From: Paraburkholderia madseniana
GTDB lineage: Bacteria > Pseudomonadota > Gammaproteobacteria > Burkholderiales > Burkholderiaceae
Reading direction: 5' to 3'
Length of the DNA: 64,000 nt
NCBI RefSeq assembly: GCF_009690905.1
Contig: NZ_VOSW01000010.1
Location: forward strand, 62,001 to 126,000
Positions 16,994 to 26,936 of the stretch are shown piece after piece; the first letter of the stretch is position 1; each line of letters begins with the position of its first letter. Made by a program: the position numbers and the translations under genes. Under the pieces are notes generated by a model that worked only from the letters and a program-made list of their open reading frames with translations, did no database searches and was not told the origin of the DNA.

Positions 16994-18664
16994 ATGTCCA
17001 CAGCAGAAACCGCCATCGCGCCGGTCGACTACCGCACCGATCCTTCGCAGTACAAGCATTGGAAGCTGAGTTTCAACGGTCCTGTCGCGACCCTTGGCAT
17101 CGATATCGCCGAGGACGGCGGGATCCGGGACGGCTACAAGCTAAAGCTGAATTCATACGACCTTGGCGTCGACATCGAACTGCACGACGCGATACAGCGC
17201 ATCCGCTTCGAGCATCCCGAAGTCAAAACGGTGGTGCTAACGAGCCTGAAGGACCGCGTGTTCTGCTCGGGCGCAAACATCTTCATGCTGGGACTGTCCA
17301 CGCATGCGTGGAAGGTCAACTTCTGCAAGTTCACCAACGAAACGCGTAACGGTCTCGAAGACTCGTCGCGTCATTCAGGTCTGAAGTTTCTCGCCGCCGT
17401 GAACGGTGCATGCGCCGGTGGCGGTTACGAACTCGCGCTCGCTTGCGACGAAATCTATCTGGTCGATGACCGCTCGTCGTCGGTTTCGCTGCCGGAAGTG
17501 CCGCTGCTGGGCGTGCTGCCGGGTACGGGTGGCCTGACGCGTGTTACCGATAAACGCAAGGTGCGTCACGATCGTGCAGACATCTTCTGCACGGTGGTCG
17601 AAGGCATCCGCGGTGAACGGGCGAAAGCATGGCGTCTCGTGGATGAAGTCGTGAAGCCGAATCAGTTCGATCAGACGATTCATGCGCGCGCGCTGGAACT
17701 TGCCGAACAAAGCGATCGTCCGTCGGACGCACAAGGCGTCATGCTCACGCGTATCGAACGCACCAACCGCGAAGACGGCCTGACTTATAAAACGCTCGAC
17801 GTTACGATCGATCGTGCGAAGCGCATCGCCACCTTCACGGCGAAAGCCCCGCAAGCGGGACAACCCACGGAGATCGACGCGATCGTCGCCGCAGGCACGA
17901 GTTGGTGGCCGCTGCAGTTCGCCCGCGAACTCGACGACGCGATTCTGTCGATGCGTACCAACGAACTCGAGGTCGGCACCTGGGTCTTCAAGACCGAAGG
18001 CGACGCCCGTAACCTGCTCGCTACCGACGCCACGCTGATGCAGCACAAGGACCACTGGTTCGTGCGCGAGACCATCGGCCTCCTGCGCCGCACGCTGGCA
18101 CGTATCGACGTGTCGTCGCGTTCGCTGTTCGCACTGATCGAACCGGGTTCGTGCTTTGCCGGCACCTTCGCGGAACTCGCGTTTGCTTGCGACCGCAGCT
18201 ATATGGCCGCACTGCCGAGCAACGAAGACGAAGAGCCGGCGATCACGCTGTCGGAAGTCAATTTCGGTCTCTATCCGATGGTTACGCATCAATCACGTCT
18301 CGCTCGTCGCTTCTATGAAGAAGTCGAACCGCTCGACGCGGTGCGCTCGAAGATCGGCCAGGCGATCAAAGCTGTTGAAGCCGAGCGCCTTGGTCTCGTG
18401 ACCGCATCGCCCGACGATATCGATTGGGCCGACGAAATCCGCATCGCGCTCGAAGAACGCGCGGCGATGTCGCCGGATGCATTGACCGGACTGGAAGCGA
18501 ATCTGCGCTTCAACGGCCCGGAAACGATGGAGACGCGTATTTTCGGGCGTCTCACCGCATGGCAGAACTGGATCTTTAACCGGCCAAACGCAGTGGGCGA
18601 GAAGGGCGCGCTCAAGGTGTACGGCAAGGGCAGCAAGGCGCAATTCGACGTCTCGCGCGTTTGA
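16994..18664 (+). CDS. boxC: 2,3-epoxybenzoyl-CoA dihydrolase (BoxC)
   Basis: A 556-residue enzyme that hydrolytically opens the 2,3-epoxide ring of benzoyl-CoA, releasing formate and 3,4-dehydroadipyl-CoA semialdehyde. It is a double crotonase-fold protein: the first module shows FCSGANIFMLGLS and NGACAGGGYELALACDEI, the second GSCFAGTFAELAFACDRSYM. Start taken at ATG 16994, with CAGGAG at 16981; the longer frame would begin inside the promoter -10. Full length for BoxC (about 555 aa). It is followed by boxB after 96 bp. Confidence 0.94.
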   Translation: MSTAETAIAPVDYRTDPSQYKHWKLSFNGPVATLGIDIAEDGGIRDGYKLKLNSYDLGVDIELHDAIQRIRFEHPEVKTVVLTSLKDRVFCSGANIFMLGLSTHAWKVNFCKFTNETRNGLEDSSRHSGLKFLAAVNGACAGGGYELALACDEIYLVDDRSSSVSLPEVPLLGVLPGTGGLTRVTDKRKVRHDRADIFCTVVEGIRGERAKAWRLVDEVVKPNQFDQTIHARALELAEQSDRPSDAQGVMLTRIERTNREDGLTYKTLDVTIDRAKRIATFTAKAPQAGQPTEIDAIVAAGTSWWPLQFARELDDAILSMRTNELEVGTWVFKTEGDARNLLATDATLMQHKDHWFVRETIGLLRRTLARIDVSSRSLFALIEPGSCFAGTFAELAFACDRSYMAALPSNEDEEPAITLSEVNFGLYPMVTHQSRLARRFYEEVEPLDAVRSKIGQAIKAVEAERLGLVTASPDDIDWADEIRIALEERAAMSPDALTGLEANLRFNGPETMETRIFGRLTAWQNWIFNRPNAVGEKGALKVYGKGSKAQFDVSRV

Positions 18665-18760
18665 TTCTTTCGACGCGACGCAACGTAACTGAAAGCGACG
18701 CCACCTGCCTGATACGCGCCTCTCATCCGCAAGCTCTGTATTCCGACCAAGGAACCGACC

Positions 18761-20188
18761 ATGTCTACGATCAACTACAGCGAAAAGATTCCGAACAACG
18801 TCAATCTCGCCGACGACCGTGCACTGCAACGCGCGCTCGAACAATGGCAGCCGAATTTTCTGTCGTGGTGGGGCGATATGGGCCCGGAAGGCTCGCACGG
18901 CTATGACGTGTATCTGCGCACGGCGGTGAGCGTCGACGCGGGCGGCTGGGCGCATTTCGATCACGTGAAAATGCCCGACTATCGCTGGGGCATTTTCCTC
19001 ACCCCCGGCGAACAGGATCGCAAGATTCATTTCGGCGAGCACAAGGGTGAGGCCGCGTGGCAGGACGTGCCCGGCGAGCATCGCGCGAATCTGCGCCGCA
19101 TCATCGTCACGCAAGGCGATACGGAGCCGGCTTCGGTCGAGCAACAACGGCATCTGGGTTTGACCGCGCCGTCGATGTACGACCTGCGCAACCTGTTTCA
19201 GGTGAATGTAGAAGAAGGGCGACACTTGTGGGCGATGGTGTACCTGCTGCATCGCTACTTCGGCCGCGACGGTCGCGAGGAAGCCGAAGCGCTACTCGGC
19301 CGCCGTTCGGGCGACGAAGACAATCCACGCATTCTCGGCGCTTTCAACGAGAAAACGCCGGACTGGCTCGCGTTTTACATGTTCACGTACTTCACCGACC
19401 GCGACGGTAAGTTCCAGTTGTCGGCGCTCGCCGAGTCGGGCTTTGATCCGCTTGCACGTACCACGAAGTTCATGCTGACCGAAGAAGCGCATCACATGTT
19501 CGTTGGCGAATCGGGTGTGTCACGCGTGATCCAGCGCACGGCGCAAGTGATGAACGAACTGGGCACGGACGACGTCGCGAAGATTCGCGCTGCTGGCGTG
19601 ATCGATCTGCCGACCATCCAGCGGTACTTGAACTTCCATTACTCGGTGACGATCGACCTGTTCGGCGCTGATCATTCGTCTAATGCGGCCACGTTCTATA
19701 GCTCGGGCCTGAAGGGCCGCTATGAAGAGAACAAGCGCGACGACGACCATCAACTGAACGGCCAAAGCTACAAGCTGCTCGACGTGCAGGACGGCAAACT
19801 GGTCGAGCGTGAAGTGCCGATGCTCAACGCCATGAACGAAGTGCTGCGCGACGACTACATTAAAGATTCGGTGGCGGGTGTCGGCCGCTGGAACAAGGTA
19901 CTCGAAAAGGCCGGCATCGATTTCCGCATGACAGTGCCGCATAAAGCGTTCAACCGGCAGATCGGCACGTTTGCAGGTACGCGTGTGTCGCCGGACGGCC
20001 GCGTGATCAGCGAAACCGAATGGGCCGCCAATGAAGCGAAGTGGCTCGCTTCACCGGAAGACCGCGCGTATGTCGCCTCGCTGATGGGCCGCGTCGTAGA
20101 GCCCGGCAAGTTCGCGAACTGGATTGCGCCGCCGGCAATGGGTGTGAACCGTCAGCCGGTCGATTTCGAATACGTGCGTTTTAACTGA
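18761..20188 (+). CDS. boxB: Benzoyl-CoA 2,3-epoxidase, oxygenase subunit BoxB
   Basis: A 475-residue class I di-iron oxygenase that inserts one oxygen atom of O2 into benzoyl-CoA to form the 2,3-epoxide, with electrons from BoxA. Di-iron ligand helices are visible: NVEEGRHLW (E151/E152, H155) and [14 protein letters not shown] (E241/E242, H244/H245). Length matches BoxB. ATG 18761 is preceded by an AAGGAACC ribosome site. A 65-bp gap leads to boxA. Confidence 0.95.
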   Translation: MSTINYSEKIPNNVNLADDRALQRALEQWQPNFLSWWGDMGPEGSHGYDVYLRTAVSVDAGGWAHFDHVKMPDYRWGIFLTPGEQDRKIHFGEHKGEAAWQDVPGEHRANLRRIIVTQGDTEPASVEQQRHLGLTAPSMYDLRNLFQVNVEEGRHLWAMVYLLHRYFGRDGREEAEALLGRRSGDEDNPRILGAFNEKTPDWLAFYMFTYFTDRDGKFQLSALAESGFDPLARTTKFMLTEEAHHMFVGESGVSRVIQRTAQVMNELGTDDVAKIRAAGVIDLPTIQRYLNFHYSVTIDLFGADHSSNAATFYSSGLKGRYEENKRDDDHQLNGQSYKLLDVQDGKLVEREVPMLNAMNEVLRDDYIKDSVAGVGRWNKVLEKAGIDFRMTVPHKAFNRQIGTFAGTRVSPDGRVISETEWAANEAKWLASPEDRAYVASLMGRVVEPGKFANWIAPPAMGVNRQPVDFEYVRFN

Positions 20189-20253
20189 GCACGGCGATTG
20201 AAAACGTGCGGCGTGCGGCGTCGTATTCGCACGAATATCTGGTGGAGGATGTC

Positions 20254-21498
20254 ATGAACGGCCCAGTATCGATCGAAGTTCTCAGGCAGCATCTGATCGA
20301 TCCGGAAATCTGCATTCGCTGCAATACCTGCGAAGAGACGTGCCCGGTCGATGCGATCACGCACGACGAGAACAACTATGTGGTCAAGGCGGATGTCTGC
20401 AACGGCTGCATGGCGTGCGTGCCACCGTGTCCGACTGGCTCGATCGATAACTGGCGCACCGTGCTGAAAGCCAATGCGTATTCCATCGACGAGCAGTTCA
20501 AGTGGGACGTGTTGCCCGAGCAGAACACGATGGCTGTGGCGGCTGCTGAAGATGAATCGGTTGCGGCCGGAGCGTCAGGCGATGCGCCGACGGACGCAAG
20601 CGGTATTGACGTCGATACCGTACGCGGGTCGGTCGTGCCGCCGTGGTCCGCGGCGAAACCGTACGTGAATCTCTACACGCACAAGGCGCCGACTACCGCG
20701 ACGGTGGTCGGCAACTACCGGCTCACCGACGGCTCCACCGATAGCGACATCCATCACATCGTGCTCGATTTCGGTTCGATGCCTTTCCCTGTGTTGGAGG
20801 GGCAGTCGATCGGCATCCTGCCGCCAGGCGCGACCGCCGATGGCCGCACACATCACGCGCGGCAGTATTCGATCGCGAGTCCGCGCGATGGCGAACGGCC
20901 CGGCTATAACAACGTTTCTCTCACCGTGAAGCGCGTGTCCCAGCAGCACGGCGACGCGCTCGATGGAGTCTGCTCGAATTATCTGTGCGATCTGAAGAAG
21001 GGCGACGTGGTCAGCGTGATCGGCCCGTTCGGCGGTACCTTCCTGATGCCGAATCATCCGAACTCGCATTTGCTGATGATTTGCACGGGCACCGGCTCGG
21101 CGCCGATGCGCGCGATGACCGAATATCGCAGGCGTCGTCGTCTGAAAGGCGCAACCGGCAAGCTGATGTTGTTCTTCGGCGCGCGTACGAAAGAAGAGTT
21201 GCCGTACTTCGGGCCGCTGACGAATCTGCCCAAGGATTTCATCGATACGAATCTGGCGTTTTCGCGCACGCCGGGCCAGCCGAAGCGTTACGTGCAGGAC
21301 GCGATGCGCGAGCGCGCGGTCGATGTCGCGCAGATGCTCAAAGACGACAACACGCATATCTACGTGTGCGGGTTGAAGGGGATGGAAGACGGCGTGCTGC
21401 AAGCGCTCAAGGATATCGGCGAACAGCACCAGCTCGACTGGGAAGCGTTGTGGTTGAAGTTGAAGCGGGAAGGGCGGCTACATCTGGAGACGTATTGA
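20254..21498 (+). CDS. boxA: Benzoyl-CoA 2,3-epoxidase, reductase subunit BoxA
   Basis: A 414-residue NADPH-dependent iron-sulfur flavoprotein supplying electrons to BoxB. Two 4Fe-4S clusters at the N-terminus: [12 protein letters not shown] (C20, C23, C26, C30) and [12 protein letters not shown] (C49, C52, C55, C59). A ferredoxin-NADP reductase module follows: [12 protein letters not shown] (FAD), [10 protein letters not shown] (NADP), [11 protein letters not shown] and a C-terminal aromatic. Start at ATG 20254 with GGTGGAGG upstream; the longer frame lacks a ribosome site. Terminator follows 43 bp after the stop. Confidence 0.95.
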   Translation: MNGPVSIEVLRQHLIDPEICIRCNTCEETCPVDAITHDENNYVVKADVCNGCMACVPPCPTGSIDNWRTVLKANAYSIDEQFKWDVLPEQNTMAVAAAEDESVAAGASGDAPTDASGIDVDTVRGSVVPPWSAAKPYVNLYTHKAPTTATVVGNYRLTDGSTDSDIHHIVLDFGSMPFPVLEGQSIGILPPGATADGRTHHARQYSIASPRDGERPGYNNVSLTVKRVSQQHGDALDGVCSNYLCDLKKGDVVSVIGPFGGTFLMPNHPNSHLLMICTGTGSAPMRAMTEYRRRRRLKGATGKLMLFFGARTKEELPYFGPLTNLPKDFIDTNLAFSRTPGQPKRYVQDAMRERAVDVAQMLKDDNTHIYVCGLKGMEDGVLQALKDIGEQHQLDWEALWLKLKREGRLHLETY

Positions 21499-21541
21499 GC
21501 CGCTAAGTCTCGGGAGAGGCATCACACAGCGGCGCGAAGGC

Positions 21542-21579
21542 CCGGCTGCTTTTAAAAAACGCAGCCGGACTTTTTTTTA
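21542..21579 (+). terminator. Intrinsic terminator of boxCBA
   Basis: Stem CCGGCTGC / GCAGCCGG (21542-21549 and 21561-21568) with an 11-nt A/T loop, followed by eight T residues (21571-21578). The T tract touches the 3' end of the convergent TetR-family gene. Confidence 0.9.
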
Positions 21580-22374
21580 TCTCGAGGGATCCGCGCCGTC
21601 TTCGTGCTGCGACGGCGACACCGCCCCACACGCACGAATCACCAACTGCACGACTTCCTCCGTCGTCACCTCAAACGCTTTCTGCGTCAGCGCGCGTTTG
21701 CCTTTAAGCGCGCGAATCTGCGCGTCGAAGTCGGCGTAATGCTGGGTAGTCGCCCAGATCATGTACATCAGCGTTTGCGCATCCACCGGCGCCAGCAGCC
21801 CGCGCGCGATCCAGTCGTCGATCACCTTCACCCGGCTGTCCAGCCACGGCTTCACGCGCCCCGTGAGAATGTCCTCCATATGCTCCGCGCCGTGAATGAT
21901 CTCGCTTGCCCACACCTTCGAGCCTAACGGCCGGCGGCGCGACAACTCCATTTTCGCGCGTACGTATCCGCCAATCGCTTCGACCGGATCGTCGCTGCAT
22001 TCGAACGTGTCCGCCGCGCGATGCCAGTCTTCGAACAGATCTTCCAGCACACGCCGGTACAACGCGAGTTTTGTCGGGAAGTAGTAATGCAGGTTAGCTT
22101 TCGGTAAGCCTGCACGCTCCGCGATCATCGCCGTGCTGGTTCCGTCGAGTCCTCGTTCGGCGAAAACCGCTTCGGCGCACGCCAACAAATGCGCTTCATT
22201 CGACTCGCGAATGTGCGCCTTGCGCCGCCGCAAAGGTGCGCGAGTTTCGTCCAGTGTCTCGTCGTTTTCCGTGATGTCGGCAGCCACGTTGTCGTCTCTC
22301 ATGTTGGCCTGCATCGGCATGTGTGCCGCGTCGCGCTTCATTCTAGTCGTTTGAGCGCGGATGGACACGCGCAT
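21577..22374 (-). CDS. RutR-like TetR-family regulator of pyrimidine catabolism
   Basis: TetR-family repressor, 265 residues in the longest frame. The HTH (AMIAERAGLPKANLHYYFPTKLALY, here residues about 82-106) and the C-terminal segment LMYMIWATTQHYADFDAQI align closely with E. coli RutR, the uracil-sensing regulator. The first 25 residues hold four possible starts (ATGs at 22374, 22341, 22320/22314, 22302) and none has a convincing ribosome site, so the true protein may be about 240 aa. It diverges from the pyrimidine degradation operon; a palindrome resembling a RutR box lies between (22477-22494). Confidence 0.85.
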   Translation of the reverse strand: MRVSIRAQTTRMKRDAAHMPMQANMRDDNVAADITENDETLDETRAPLRRRKAHIRESNEAHLLACAEAVFAERGLDGTSTAMIAERAGLPKANLHYYFPTKLALYRRVLEDLFEDWHRAADTFECSDDPVEAIGGYVRAKMELSRRRPLGSKVWASEIIHGAEHMEDILTGRVKPWLDSRVKVIDDWIARGLLAPVDAQTLMYMIWATTQHYADFDAQIRALKGKRALTQKAFEVTTEEVVQLVIRACGAVSPSQHEDGADPSR

Positions 22375-22476
22375 TCGAGGTCGTCGAAAAATGCGTGCTG
22401 CAGTGCAATGGCACGCTTCTCGCTATGTTTCCTACCGTACGAAAGGTGTTGATTTGGCGGGCTTAATCGTCTACAA

Positions 22477-22494
22477 CCTGTCCAACTGGACAGG
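22477..22494. promoter_or_regulatory. Candidate RutR-type operator
   Basis: Perfect inverted repeat CCTGTCCA-AC-TGGACAGG in the divergent gap. The E. coli RutR box is TTGACCA-nn-TGGTCAA; here the inner half-site TGTCCA differs at one position while the 2-bp centre and spacing are identical. It is 150 bp before the amidohydrolase start. Confidence 0.65.
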
Positions 22495-22643
22495 ATTGAG
22501 AGAGCGGGAGATGCCCCAGGGTTTGCCCTCTGTAAAAGAGGCGATCAAAGGCATCGAGTGTGCACCGCCGCCGTGCGGACACGCCCCAAAACCCGCCGCC
22601 GATGCACCAGTTTCATGTCGATTCACCGAAAGGAGCGAGACGA

Positions 22644-23924
22644 ATGAACGCGGTATCCGAAGCGCTGAAGCACGCAGAACCCGCTACGTCGATCAAGGTC
22701 GACGGCAAGCGGCTGTGGGACAGCCTGATGACGATGGCGAAGATCGGCGCGACGCCCAAAGGCGGCGTCTGCCGATTGGCGTTGACCGACCTCGACAAAC
22801 AGGGGCGCGACCTGATCGTCAGTTGGGCGAAAGAAGCGGGTTGCACGGTCAGTGTCGATCAGATGGGCAATGTGTTCATGCGCCGCGCTGGGCGTAACCC
22901 CGATGCGTTGCCGGTCATGACCGGTTCGCATGCGGACTCGCAGCCGACCGGCGGCCGCTTCGACGGTATCTACGGTGTGCTCGGCGGACTCGAAGTGATC
23001 CGCAGTCTGAACGATCACGGCATCGAGACCGAGCATCCGGTTGAAGTGGTGATCTGGACCAACGAGGAGGGCTCGCGCTTTGCGCCCGCCATGGTTGCCT
23101 CAGGAGTGTTCGCCGGCGTCTTCACACTGGACTACGGCCTCTCGCGCAAGGACGTGGATGGGAAGACCATCGGCGAGGAGCTCAAACGTATCGGCTATGC
23201 GGGCGATCTTCCTTGCGGCGGTCGTCCCTTGCATGCCGCGTTCGAATTGCATATCGAGCAAGGGCCGATTCTCGAAGCCGAGCACAAAACCATCGGCGTG
23301 GTGACCGATGCGCAAGGTCAGCGCTGGTACGAAATCACGCTGACGGGACAGGAGGCTCACGCGGGTCCGACGCCGATGCCGCGCCGTCGCGATGCATTGC
23401 TCGGGGCCGCGCGCGTGGTCGATCTGGTCAATCGAATCGGGCTGGATAACGCGCCGTTCGGCTGCGCAACGGTCGGCATGATGCAGGTCTATCCGAACTC
23501 GCGCAATGTGATTCCGGGCCGCGTGTTCTTCACCGTCGATTTCCGTCATCCGGACGACGCGGTGCTCGCAAAGATGGATGTGGCGCTACGTGAGGGCGTG
23601 GAGAAAATCACCAGCACCATCGGTCTGGAAACCGAACTCGAGCAGATCTTTTACTACGCGCCGGTCGCTTTCGACGAAGCCTGCGTGAAGTCAGTACGCG
23701 CCGCGGCCGAACGCTTCGGCTATCCGCATCGCAACATGGTTTCAGGCGCGGGACACGACGCCTGTTATCTGTCGCAAGTCGCGCCGACTTCGATGGTGTT
23801 CGTGCCGTGCGTCGACGGGATCAGTCACAACGAGATCGAGGACGCGACCTTCGAATGGATCGAAGCGGGCGCCAACGTTTTGCTGCACGCCATGCTCGGA
23901 CGAGCGTGCGAGCCGGTTTCATAA
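22644..23924 (+). CDS. Zn-dependent N-carbamoyl amidohydrolase (beta-ureidopropionase type)
   Basis: A 426-residue M20/HyuC-family hydrolase expected to convert N-carbamoyl-beta-alanine (or N-carbamoyl-beta-aminoisobutyrate) to the beta-amino acid, CO2 and ammonia, the last step of reductive pyrimidine degradation. Metal ligands of the family are visible: GSHADSQPTGGRFDGIYG (His and Asp), WTNEEGSRFAP (tandem Glu), HIEQGPILE and the C-terminal SHNEIEDATFEW. Start at ATG 22644 behind AAAGGAGCGA; the upstream extension is not needed. Allantoate and L-N-carbamoylase relatives share these motifs, so specificity rests on the operon. Confidence 0.88.
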   Translation: MNAVSEALKHAEPATSIKVDGKRLWDSLMTMAKIGATPKGGVCRLALTDLDKQGRDLIVSWAKEAGCTVSVDQMGNVFMRRAGRNPDALPVMTGSHADSQPTGGRFDGIYGVLGGLEVIRSLNDHGIETEHPVEVVIWTNEEGSRFAPAMVASGVFAGVFTLDYGLSRKDVDGKTIGEELKRIGYAGDLPCGGRPLHAAFELHIEQGPILEAEHKTIGVVTDAQGQRWYEITLTGQEAHAGPTPMPRRRDALLGAARVVDLVNRIGLDNAPFGCATVGMMQVYPNSRNVIPGRVFFTVDFRHPDDAVLAKMDVALREGVEKITSTIGLETELEQIFYYAPVAFDEACVKSVRAAAERFGYPHRNMVSGAGHDACYLSQVAPTSMVFVPCVDGISHNEIEDATFEWIEAGANVLLHAMLGRACEPVS

Positions 23925-24060
23925 CGCTTTAGCGGTTGTAGTTGCGGGTTTTAGTTGATTCCCTAGCCTCACCGTAGTGCCCATAAAACATGCCGCCCCG
24001 GCTCCGCTTCAGCGCAGCCGGCGGGACCGGCTACGTCCTCACATCGAAGAAGGAACGTGT

Positions 24061-25410
24061 ATGGCCATCAAGCAAACCGGCGATATTGCGGCTCAACGCC
24101 TATCGGCCGCTCAACTCTCGTGCGAGTTCTCCGATATCGCACCGTTGCTCGACGCGAGTGCCGCGGCTGCAGCAGCGAGCCGCTGTCACTACTGTTACGA
24201 CGCGCCGTGTGTGAACGCGTGTCCGACACAGATCGACATTCCCAGTTTCATTCGCAAGATCAGCAACGGCAATCTGAAGGGCGCGGCCGTCGACATTCTG
24301 TCTGCGAATCCGCTGGGCGGTATGTGCTCGCGCGTTTGCCCGACCGAGATTCTTTGCGAGGGTGCTTGCGTGCGCAACCATCAGGATGCGAAGCCGGTGG
24401 CGATCGGCGCGCTGCAACGTCATGCGACCGATTGGGCGATGGCGCGCGGCGAAGTGCTGTTCAAACGTGCGGCTGAAACGGGTCGGCACGTCGCGGTGGT
24501 CGGTGCGGGACCGGCTGGACTGGCGTGTGCGCATCGGCTTGCATTGGCCGGCCATAACGTGACCATCTACGACGCGCACGAGAAAGCGGGTGGTCTGAAC
24601 GAATACGGCATCGCTGCCTATAAAACCGTCGATGATTTTGCGCAACGCGAAGTGGCGTGGCTGTGCTCGATCGGCGGCATCGAGATCAAGCACGGCGTGG
24701 CGCTTGGACGTGACGTGGAGCTCGACGCGCTGCGCAAGCAGCATGATGCGGTCTTCCTCGCGATCGGTCTCACGGGCGTGCGCGCATTGGCGATGGACGG
24801 TGAGGACCTGAGTGGCGTGATGAACGCAGTGGATTTCATCGAACAGGTGCGCACGGCGAGTGACTTCGGCACGGTGCCGGTGGGCCGGCGAGTCGTCGTG
24901 ATCGGCGGCGGCAATACGGCAGTGGATGCAGCCGTGCAAAGCCACAAGCTTGGCGCGACGTCGGTGACGATGGTGTATCGGCGCGGCGTCGAGTCGATGA
25001 GCGCGACGTGGGCCGAGCGCGATTTCGCGCAGACCAACGGCGTCACGCTCGTCACGCATGCAAAGCCGATGCGTTTGATCGGAGACGGCGGCGTGGTGAC
25101 CGGTGTCGAATTCGAGCGCGCGTTAGGCGATGGCAGTCAGGAGCGCTTCGTGGTCGAGGCCGACATGGTGTTAAAGGCAATCGGGCAGACGCTGGTGCCG
25201 GTCGGCATCGAGCGCGAACTGTTGACACTGGACGGCAGCCGTATCGCAGTCGATGCCAACGGACAAACCTCGTTGCCCGGCGTATGGGCGGGTGGCGATT
25301 GCGCGGCGACTGGCGGGGTCGATCTGACGGTACAAGCGGTGCAGGACGGCAAGGTCGTCGCCGCCGCGATTGACGCCCAGTTCGCCCGCACAGCAGTCAA
25401 AGCCGCGTGA
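24061..25410 (+). CDS. preT: Dihydropyrimidine dehydrogenase, PreT-type NAD(P)H-FAD subunit
   Basis: A 449-residue protein equivalent to the N-terminal half of mammalian dihydropyrimidine dehydrogenase and to E. coli PreT/Pseudomonas PydX. N-terminal Fe-S motifs CHYCYDAPCVNACP and CSRVCPTEILCEGAC, FAD site [18 protein letters not shown] and NADH site VVVIGGGNTAVDAAV, ending in WAGGDCAATGGVDLTVQAVQDGK as in GltD-like oxidoreductases. It passes electrons to PreA for reduction of uracil/thymine. Start ATG 24061 behind GAAGGAACG; 67 bp before preA. Confidence 0.92.
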   Translation: MAIKQTGDIAAQRLSAAQLSCEFSDIAPLLDASAAAAAASRCHYCYDAPCVNACPTQIDIPSFIRKISNGNLKGAAVDILSANPLGGMCSRVCPTEILCEGACVRNHQDAKPVAIGALQRHATDWAMARGEVLFKRAAETGRHVAVVGAGPAGLACAHRLALAGHNVTIYDAHEKAGGLNEYGIAAYKTVDDFAQREVAWLCSIGGIEIKHGVALGRDVELDALRKQHDAVFLAIGLTGVRALAMDGEDLSGVMNAVDFIEQVRTASDFGTVPVGRRVVVIGGGNTAVDAAVQSHKLGATSVTMVYRRGVESMSATWAERDFAQTNGVTLVTHAKPMRLIGDGGVVTGVEFERALGDGSQERFVVEADMVLKAIGQTLVPVGIERELLTLDGSRIAVDANGQTSLPGVWAGGDCAATGGVDLTVQAVQDGKVVAAAIDAQFARTAVKAA

Positions 25411-25477
25411 GACTGCACAGAGCCGCTTAAGCCACGCATCACACCAAGATAAAACAGAAGTCCCCAAGGAGCCGAAC

Positions 25478-26812
25478 ATGGCCGATCTGCGCTGTACGAT
25501 TGCCGGCATTACGTCGCCGAATCCCTTCTGGCTCGCTTCCGCGCCGCCGACCGACAAAGCCTATAACGTGAACCGCGCGTTCGAAGCGGGCTGGGGCGGG
25601 GTCGTGTGGAAGACACTGGGCCTCGACCCGCATGTAGTGAACGTCAGCTCACGCTATGGCGCGGTGCAATGGAACGGCCAGCGCATCGCGGGCCTGAACA
25701 ATATCGAACTGATCACTGACCGTCCGCTCGACGTCAACCTTAAGGAAATCGCCCAGGTCAAACGCGACTGGCCGGATCGCGCGATGATCGTCTCGCTGAT
25801 GGTGCCGTGCAACGAGCGCGACTGGAAGTGGATTTTGCCGCTTGTCGAAGACACCGGCGCCGACGCGGTGGAATTGAATTTCGGCTGCCCGCACGGCATG
25901 AGCGAGCGCGGCATGGGTGCGGCGGTCGGTCAGGTGCCCGAGTACATCGAGATGGTCACGCGCTGGGTCAAGGAGGGCTCGAAGTTGCCGTGCCTCGTCA
26001 AGCTCACGCCGAATATCAGCGACATCCGCCTCGGTTCGCGCGCGGCCTATAAAGGCGGCGCGGACGGCGTGTCGCTGATCAACACGATCAACTCGATCGT
26101 CGCGGTGGATCTCGACGCGATGTCGCCGCTGCCGATGGTCGACGGCAAAGGCACGCACGGCGGCTATTGCGGTCCGGCGGTCAAGCCGATCGCGCTGAAC
26201 ATGGTGGCCGAAATTGCACGCGACGTGGAAACGCCGAATCTGCCGATCTCCGGCATCGGCGGTATTTCGACGTGGCGCGATGCGGCCGAATTCATGGTGC
26301 TCGGCGCAGGCAGCGTGCAGGTCTGCACGGCGGCGATGCACTATGGATTCCGTATCGTCTCCGATCTTGCGGATGGTCTTTCAAACTGGATGGACGAAAA
26401 AGGCTACGCGACGCTCGACGACATTCGCGGCCGCGCTGTGCCGAACGTCACCGACTGGAAGTACCTGAACCTCAAATACGACATCAAGGCGCGCATCGAT
26501 CAGGACAAATGCATCCAGTGCGGCCTCTGCCATATCGCCTGCGAAGACACCGCACACCAGGCGATCATGAAAGAAAAAGATGGCGTCCGGCATTTTGAAG
26601 TGATGGACTCCGAATGTGTCGGCTGCAATCTGTGCATGCATGTGTGCCCGGTCGAGCAGTGCATCACGATGGAGCGCGTGGACAGCGGCGAGTATGCGAA
26701 CTGGACCACGCATCCGAACAACCCTGCACGGGTGGATGCTGGTGAAAGCGACAAGTCAGACGCCGTTGAAACCGCCGAGCATGCCCATGCCCACGCAGCA
26801 AAAGCAGCTTGA
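25478..26812 (+). CDS. preA: Dihydropyrimidine dehydrogenase, catalytic subunit PreA
   Basis: A 444-residue FMN/Fe-S subunit. N-terminal dihydroorotate-dehydrogenase-like TIM barrel (NPFWLASAPPTDKAYNVNRA; ELNFGCPHGMSERGMG; CLVKLTPNISD; GIGGISTWRDAAEFMVLGAG) and two C-terminal 4Fe-4S motifs CIQCGLCHIACED and CVGCNLCMHVCPVEQC. It reduces uracil and thymine to the 5,6-dihydro forms with electrons from PreT. Start ATG 25478 has AAGGAG eight bases upstream. The last 25 residues are a charged His/Ala-rich tail (HAHAHAAKAA-like) not needed for the fold. Confidence 0.94.
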   Translation: MADLRCTIAGITSPNPFWLASAPPTDKAYNVNRAFEAGWGGVVWKTLGLDPHVVNVSSRYGAVQWNGQRIAGLNNIELITDRPLDVNLKEIAQVKRDWPDRAMIVSLMVPCNERDWKWILPLVEDTGADAVELNFGCPHGMSERGMGAAVGQVPEYIEMVTRWVKEGSKLPCLVKLTPNISDIRLGSRAAYKGGADGVSLINTINSIVAVDLDAMSPLPMVDGKGTHGGYCGPAVKPIALNMVAEIARDVETPNLPISGIGGISTWRDAAEFMVLGAGSVQVCTAAMHYGFRIVSDLADGLSNWMDEKGYATLDDIRGRAVPNVTDWKYLNLKYDIKARIDQDKCIQCGLCHIACEDTAHQAIMKEKDGVRHFEVMDSECVGCNLCMHVCPVEQCITMERVDSGEYANWTTHPNNPARVDAGESDKSDAVETAEHAHAHAAKAA

Positions 26813-26936
26813 AACCTGAGCTACCAGTAGGAAAAGAAACGAAGCGAAGCGCTTGTACTGAACCTGTAATTTTCCCTCAAGGCCTGACGCGCCATCAGAA
26901 GCCGCGCAGGCCTCAACGATCAGTGGAGATCTTTCG

